Assembly (NCBI GenBank): GCA_037318855.1
Contig: CP134874.1
Coordinates: 992,598-1,056,597 of the forward strand
DNA from: Candidatus Sedimenticola sp. (ex Thyasira tokunagai)
Lineage (GTDB): Bacteria; Pseudomonadota; Gammaproteobacteria; Chromatiales; Chromatiaceae
Length of the DNA: 64,000 bases
Reading direction: 5' to 3'
The notes beneath the pieces are model-generated. The model was not told where the DNA came from. It was given only the letters and a program-made list of their open reading frames with translations, and did not search any database. This document shows positions 60,915 through 64,000 of the stretch, piece after piece. A program made the translations under genes and the position numbers. The stretch's first letter is position 1; every line of letters starts with the position of its first letter.

Positions 60915-61715
60915 GTGTTGTATAGAAACTCTTTCAATAAATTTTTTGCCCTGGCGTTTGTGCTGGGGTGTAGCCCGGTTTTTGCCACCAGCCCTGTCCA
61001 GCCTGGTGGAGAGTACGAACAGGCCCTCAACTTGACTCCCAACCAGGAGAACGGAAAAAAAGCCTATTTGATGTGCACCGTCTGTCATCGACCCGAAGGG
61101 TGGGGTAGTGAAGATGGTAGATATCCACAGATTGCCGGGCAACTGGCCACCGTAACCATCAAGCAGTTGGCGGATATACGGGCGCGTAACCGCGACAATC
61201 CCACTATGAGGCCATTTGCCTCCAGTCGCCTCCTTGGTGGTGTTCAGGAGATTGCTGATGTGGCTGCTTATATAGAGCAGTTACCGATGGCTCCAGTCAA
61301 CGGCGTAGGCCCAGGCAATGATCTGGTGTATGGAGAGACAATATACAAGAAAGAGTGTGACAATTGCCATGGTGAACAGGGTGAGGGTGATCTGGTAGAT
61401 CACATTCCAGCAATACGAGGACAGCATTATCGTTATCTGGTGCGTCAGTTCGAGTGGATTCGCCATGGTAAACGACGCAATGCCGATCCTCAGATGGTGA
61501 AACAGATTCAGCGTTTTACTGCGCGGGATGTGATGGCCGTTATGGATTATGCCTCGAGGATAAAACCTCCGGCGGAGAAGGTCGCAACACCGGGCTGGCA
61601 GAATCCCGACTACCCTAAGTATGCCCGTCAACCCATGCCATACACTCCGCATTTCCAGCGGCCGACTCCTCCACAACGGCCTGTTCCTCCACAACGCCCT
61701 GTACAGAGTAACTGA
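60915..61715 (+). CDS. Di-haem c4-type cytochrome with proline-rich tail
   Basis: I choose GTG 60915 (MLYRNSFNKFFALAF) because GAGAGGA precedes it; TTG 60918 is also possible. The 266-residue protein has a signal peptide (about 1-25, ending VFA) and two cytochrome c folds with CTVCH and CDNCH. Methionine segments NPTMRPF and DPQMVKQ are present. The C-terminal 25 residues repeat PPQRPVPPQRPV. It shares GWGSEDGRYPQIAGQ and the KQLADIRARNRDNPTMRPF segment with the cytochrome at 54314, so the two are paralogues. It lies between the sortase and the sulfide dehydrogenase genes and could accept electrons from FccAB (inference). Confidence 0.9.
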   Translation: MLYRNSFNKFFALAFVLGCSPVFATSPVQPGGEYEQALNLTPNQENGKKAYLMCTVCHRPEGWGSEDGRYPQIAGQLATVTIKQLADIRARNRDNPTMRPFASSRLLGGVQEIADVAAYIEQLPMAPVNGVGPGNDLVYGETIYKKECDNCHGEQGEGDLVDHIPAIRGQHYRYLVRQFEWIRHGKRRNADPQMVKQIQRFTARDVMAVMDYASRIKPPAEKVATPGWQNPDYPKYARQPMPYTPHFQRPTPPQRPVPPQRPVQSN

Positions 61716-61952
61716 TTCTGAGTTATCTGATTCCCACGGTTCTCCGTGGGAATTCAGGCCCAGCCTAAAAACGACGGTTGCTGCTCTCCAGTCTTTCGGA
61801 GAGCGTGGCCGTGATCCCCGCATAGCGATCTTCTGATAGAAGCCAGTCAGGTATCTGTTTCCATACTGAAGTCCGGGTGGGATGAGATTTCATCCCCTGT
61901 AACCGCAGCAGCCCAGGCTGCGTTGGGCAACGCAGTGGCCCAACTGAATTAT

Positions 61953-62189
61953 CCTAGAATCCTCAGTTGGGCAGGGTGGAGAGTGCACTTGCGATGGTGC
62001 AGTACAAGGCACAACGACGAGGAATAGTTGTTCTATTCCAAGGAGTTGTAACGCCGTAATGCGCCACCGCAAGTGTGCTATCCGCCCTGCTGCGTGATTC
62101 ACCCTGAGAGTGAAATAGGCGATCGCAGTCAATGCAATTAAAATCAATGTGTTGCTCGTAGAATGAAGCGGCCAACTGAGGATTCTAGG
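61953..62189 (-). mobile_element. CCTAGAATCC-ended MITE, copy 4 (237 bp)
   Basis: The inverted ends are CCTAGAATCCTCAGTTG and CAACTGAGGATTCTAGG. ATTAT flanks both sides (61948-61952 and 62190-62194), a 5-bp target duplication. Orientation equals copy 3. It stands between the second c4 cytochrome gene and the fcc terminator. Confidence 0.88.
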
Positions 62190-62208
62190 ATTATATCAAG
62201 GCAAATAA

Positions 62209-62232
62209 AAACGGGACCCGAAGGCCCCGTTT
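62209..62232 (-). terminator. Rho-independent terminator of the fccAB operon
   Basis: Read on the minus strand, AAACGGGGCC and GGTCCCGTTT form a ten-base stem around a TTCG tetraloop, followed by TTATTT. The hairpin lies about 200 bases after the fccB stop. The element at 62263-62425 occupies most of the intervening sequence. Confidence 0.8.
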
Positions 62233-62262
62233 CTATTGCAGTTCAGACTAAAGAGTCTTTTA

Positions 62263-62425
62263 GGAGTATCTGAACAAGTCATGGTCGATTGCCTTGCACT
62301 CAGGCGATGTAAACTCTACGTTGAAAATCTTGCTAATAGCCTGCTATCAGCTGCGATCTTCGCCTTGATTTTTCATCTCCTGAGCACAATTCAATTCGCC
62401 CAGACTTATTCAGATCAGAGGCTCC
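62263..62425. mobile_element. MITE-like element with IS5-type ends, copy 2
   Basis: Ends GGAGTATCTGAACAAGTC and GACTTATTCAGATCAGAGGC are related inverted repeats (the second continues to CTCC at 62425). TTA flanks both ends. The internal GCTGCGATCTTCG block and the TAATAGCC...CTAT segment match the element at 9078-9235 in the same orientation. It begins eight bases from the fccB stop and ends before the fcc terminator. Confidence 0.65.
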
Positions 62426-62433
62426 TTAACAAA

Positions 62434-63723
62434 TCAGCCGAAGCAGTCATCGACGATGTTGTTGAACCAGCTGTGGGCATAAGCCACTTCACGCTTGAAC
62501 TGCTCTGCGCTTGCATCTCCCGGAGTCAGACCACCGGATACCTTGGTGATCTTGGAGCCATTCTCAGCCAGACGGTAGACCGCGGCCACAGAGAAGGCGT
62601 AGTCCCTACCGGCGATTGAGTAGCAGGTGTTGACGTAGGAAGGTGTACCGGGCTCCTGTCCATTGAGCATGGCTATCACAGCCGCGGCGCAAACCTTGGC
62701 TTGTGAGTTGGCCGCGTAGCCGGACTTCGGCATACCGGTAGCAACACTGGCGTCACCAATGACGTGGATGTTGGGGTGAATCGTGGACTCAAACGTGGCC
62801 AGATTAACCGGGCACCAGCCCTTGTCATTGGTAAGACCGGCGGCAAAGCCGATATGGCCCGCTTTCTGAGCAGGGATCACGTTCAGCACGTCAGCCTTGT
62901 GGGTGTCACCGAAAGCGGTCGTCATTGAGTTGTTGGCAACATCAACACTCTCTACACCGGACTCCTCAGAAGCACCATGCCACTCGATCATTGAGTTATC
63001 GGTTCCGTAGCCGTACATCTTCTTCCAGGCACCGGTGAAGAGGCCCATCTTGGAGAATTTAGGCTTGGGATCAAAGATAAGCACCTTTGATTTTGGCTTC
63101 TGCTCTTTCAGATACATGGCGATCTGGCTGGCACGCTCGTAAGGCCCAGGAGGACAACGGAAGGGATTAGGGGGTGGTGCGATAACCACGGTACCACCAT
63201 CCTTCATCGCCTCAAGCTGCTTACGCAGAGTGGCGGTCTGAGGACCAGCCTTCCAGGCGTGGGTGACCTTGTGTGAACCGGCTTCATCGTAACCTTCGAT
63301 AGCGTCCCATTTGAAGTCGACACCTGGAGCTACGATACAACGGTCATAGTTGAAGCTCTGACCACCGGCGGTTTTAACCGTACGGCCTTTGGCATCGATA
63401 CCGGTCACTTTATCGTGAACGACTTTGACGCCGTGCTTGGCAAGACCGGCATAACCGAACTTGATGCTGTCCATGGAACGGTCACCACTCAGCACTTCGT
63501 TACTCAGGTAACAGGTGTAGTAGTGCTTGTTGGCTTCGATCAATGTGACATTGGCTGAAGGATCAGCCATACGTACGTACTTGGCAGCAGTTGCACCGGC
63601 GGTACCACCACCGACAACAACCACGTTTTTGCTGGCGCCCAATGCGATGTAGGGAACACCAACCATGCCGGCTGCAGTTGCAACACCTGCAGTCTGTATA
63701 AATCCTCGACGAGTAATTTTCAT
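62434..63723 (-). CDS. fccB: Flavocytochrome c sulfide dehydrogenase, flavoprotein subunit
   Basis: The 429-residue subunit oxidises sulfide in the periplasm using covalently bound FAD and passes electrons to the haem subunit FccA. It has a twin-arginine signal ([17 protein letters not shown], about residues 3-20). The FAD GxGxxG-type motif [16 protein letters not shown] (about 34-49) follows. The segment [16 protein letters not shown] includes a Cys near residue 71 that suits the FAD linkage. [23 protein letters not shown] and a C-terminal domain with Cys residues complete the family pattern. AGGAGAG lies ten bases before the ATG. The gene for the cytochrome subunit is immediately upstream (18 bases). 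Confidence 0.93.
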   Translation of the reverse strand: MKITRRGFIQTAGVATAAGMVGVPYIALGASKNVVVVGGGTAGATAAKYVRMADPSANVTLIEANKHYYTCYLSNEVLSGDRSMDSIKFGYAGLAKHGVKVVHDKVTGIDAKGRTVKTAGGQSFNYDRCIVAPGVDFKWDAIEGYDEAGSHKVTHAWKAGPQTATLRKQLEAMKDGGTVVIAPPPNPFRCPPGPYERASQIAMYLKEQKPKSKVLIFDPKPKFSKMGLFTGAWKKMYGYGTDNSMIEWHGASEESGVESVDVANNSMTTAFGDTHKADVLNVIPAQKAGHIGFAAGLTNDKGWCPVNLATFESTIHPNIHVIGDASVATGMPKSGYAANSQAKVCAAAVIAMLNGQEPGTPSYVNTCYSIAGRDYAFSVAAVYRLAENGSKITKVSGGLTPGDASAEQFKREVAYAHSWFNNIVDDCFG

Positions 63724-63741
63724 GTTGATATCTCTCCTACC

Positions 63742-64000
63742 TTATTTCTGCTGGCTAGCGTAGTAGTTAAGCAGGGCGCTGATACCTTTGCTGCCCTCTT
63801 TCGCTACCAGTTTCTTCAGCTTCTTTTTCATTTTTTTGCCACCATCCCGTTTACCGGCATTAAAGTCTGCCAGCGACCAGTTCAGGTAAGTTGTCCACTG
63901 ACCGGCCAGAGCAGCGCCATCTTCAGTGTTGACGCCACCGTCAGCGTGGCACTTTTCACAGTATTTATCATGTAGCTTGGCGCCTTTTTTAACCTGTGCG
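63742..64000 (-). CDS. fccA: Flavocytochrome c sulfide dehydrogenase, cytochrome subunit (C-terminal part, cut by window end)
   Basis: The last 86 codons of a c-type cytochrome are visible, reading out of the window. One haem motif, CEKCH, lies 13 residues in (KLHDKYCEKCHADGG). A short fold with WTTYLNWSLADFNAG follows, ending LLNYYASQQK and TAA at 63742. This is consistent with the second haem domain of a di-haem FccA and with the usual fccA-fccB order. The identity rests on adjacency to fccB and on the single visible domain. Confidence 0.8.
   Translation of the reverse strand, partial: AQVKKGAKLHDKYCEKCHADGGVNTEDGAALAGQWTTYLNWSLADFNAGKRDGGKKMKKKLKKLVAKEGSKGISALLNYYASQQK

Overview
The window looks like the chromosome of a sulfur-oxidising gammaproteobacterium, probably marine or symbiotic and Chromatiales/Sedimenticola-like (inference). 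The signs are a flavocytochrome c sulfide dehydrogenase pair (fccA partial, fccB), a second SQR-like flavoprotein, two di-haem c4-type cytochromes, a nine-haem cytochrome c/b fusion and a proteobacterial dedicated sortase (PDS) system. No rRNA, tRNA, CRISPR array or intact insertion sequence was seen.

Layout. 1-6.1 kb: the tail of a BaeR-like response regulator, an EF-hand/DUF1566 secreted protein, and a pirin-cytochrome b561-YceI operon divergent from a LysR regulator. 6.1-13.3 kb: two c-di-GMP signalling genes, each cut in two by the same 283-bp non-coding element, with a hemolysin III-type membrane protein between them. 13.3-19.1 kb: an inverse-autotransporter-type beta-barrel and an RND efflux operon led by a small S24-like protein. 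19.4-31.2 kb: an alpha/beta hydrolase, a CHASE4-like GGDEF-EAL protein, an ATM1-type ABC exporter with cca, a NarX/NarL-like two-component pair, an SQR-like enzyme, and a YadGH-like ABC exporter. 31.2-43.8 kb: a membrane GGDEF-EAL protein, the PDS histidine kinase, a TPR/barrel-FecR-CHASE2 adenylate cyclase operon, a cNMP-HD-GYP protein and the PDS response regulator. 44.0-51.5 kb: a MoxR/DUF58/DUF4381/BatA/BatB-C/BatD operon. 52.2-64 kb: the nine-haem cytochrome, c4 cytochrome, ankyrin protein, the PDS output genes (OmpA-like pdsO, VIT/VWA target ending in LPQTA, sortase), a second c4 cytochrome, and fccBA.

How the genes work together. c-di-GMP turnover dominates: five GGDEF proteins (two of them split) and one HD-GYP protein. 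One branch probably links cAMP, made by the CHASE2 cyclase, to c-di-GMP degradation by the neighbouring cNMP-binding HD-GYP protein. The surface branch is the PDS system: kinase and response regulator sit 14-22 kb from the sortase, target and OmpA genes, with the Bat operon between. The respiratory branch is sulfide oxidation plus periplasmic c-type cytochromes.

The most unusual property is the density of short non-autonomous mobile repeats. One family of about 237 bp has four copies, 5-bp target duplications and one tandem pair. There is a 283-bp element in three copies, a 173-bp palindrome with an 8-9 bp duplication, an IS5-like-ended pair, and further single palindromic elements. Several abut stop codons of the genes they follow.
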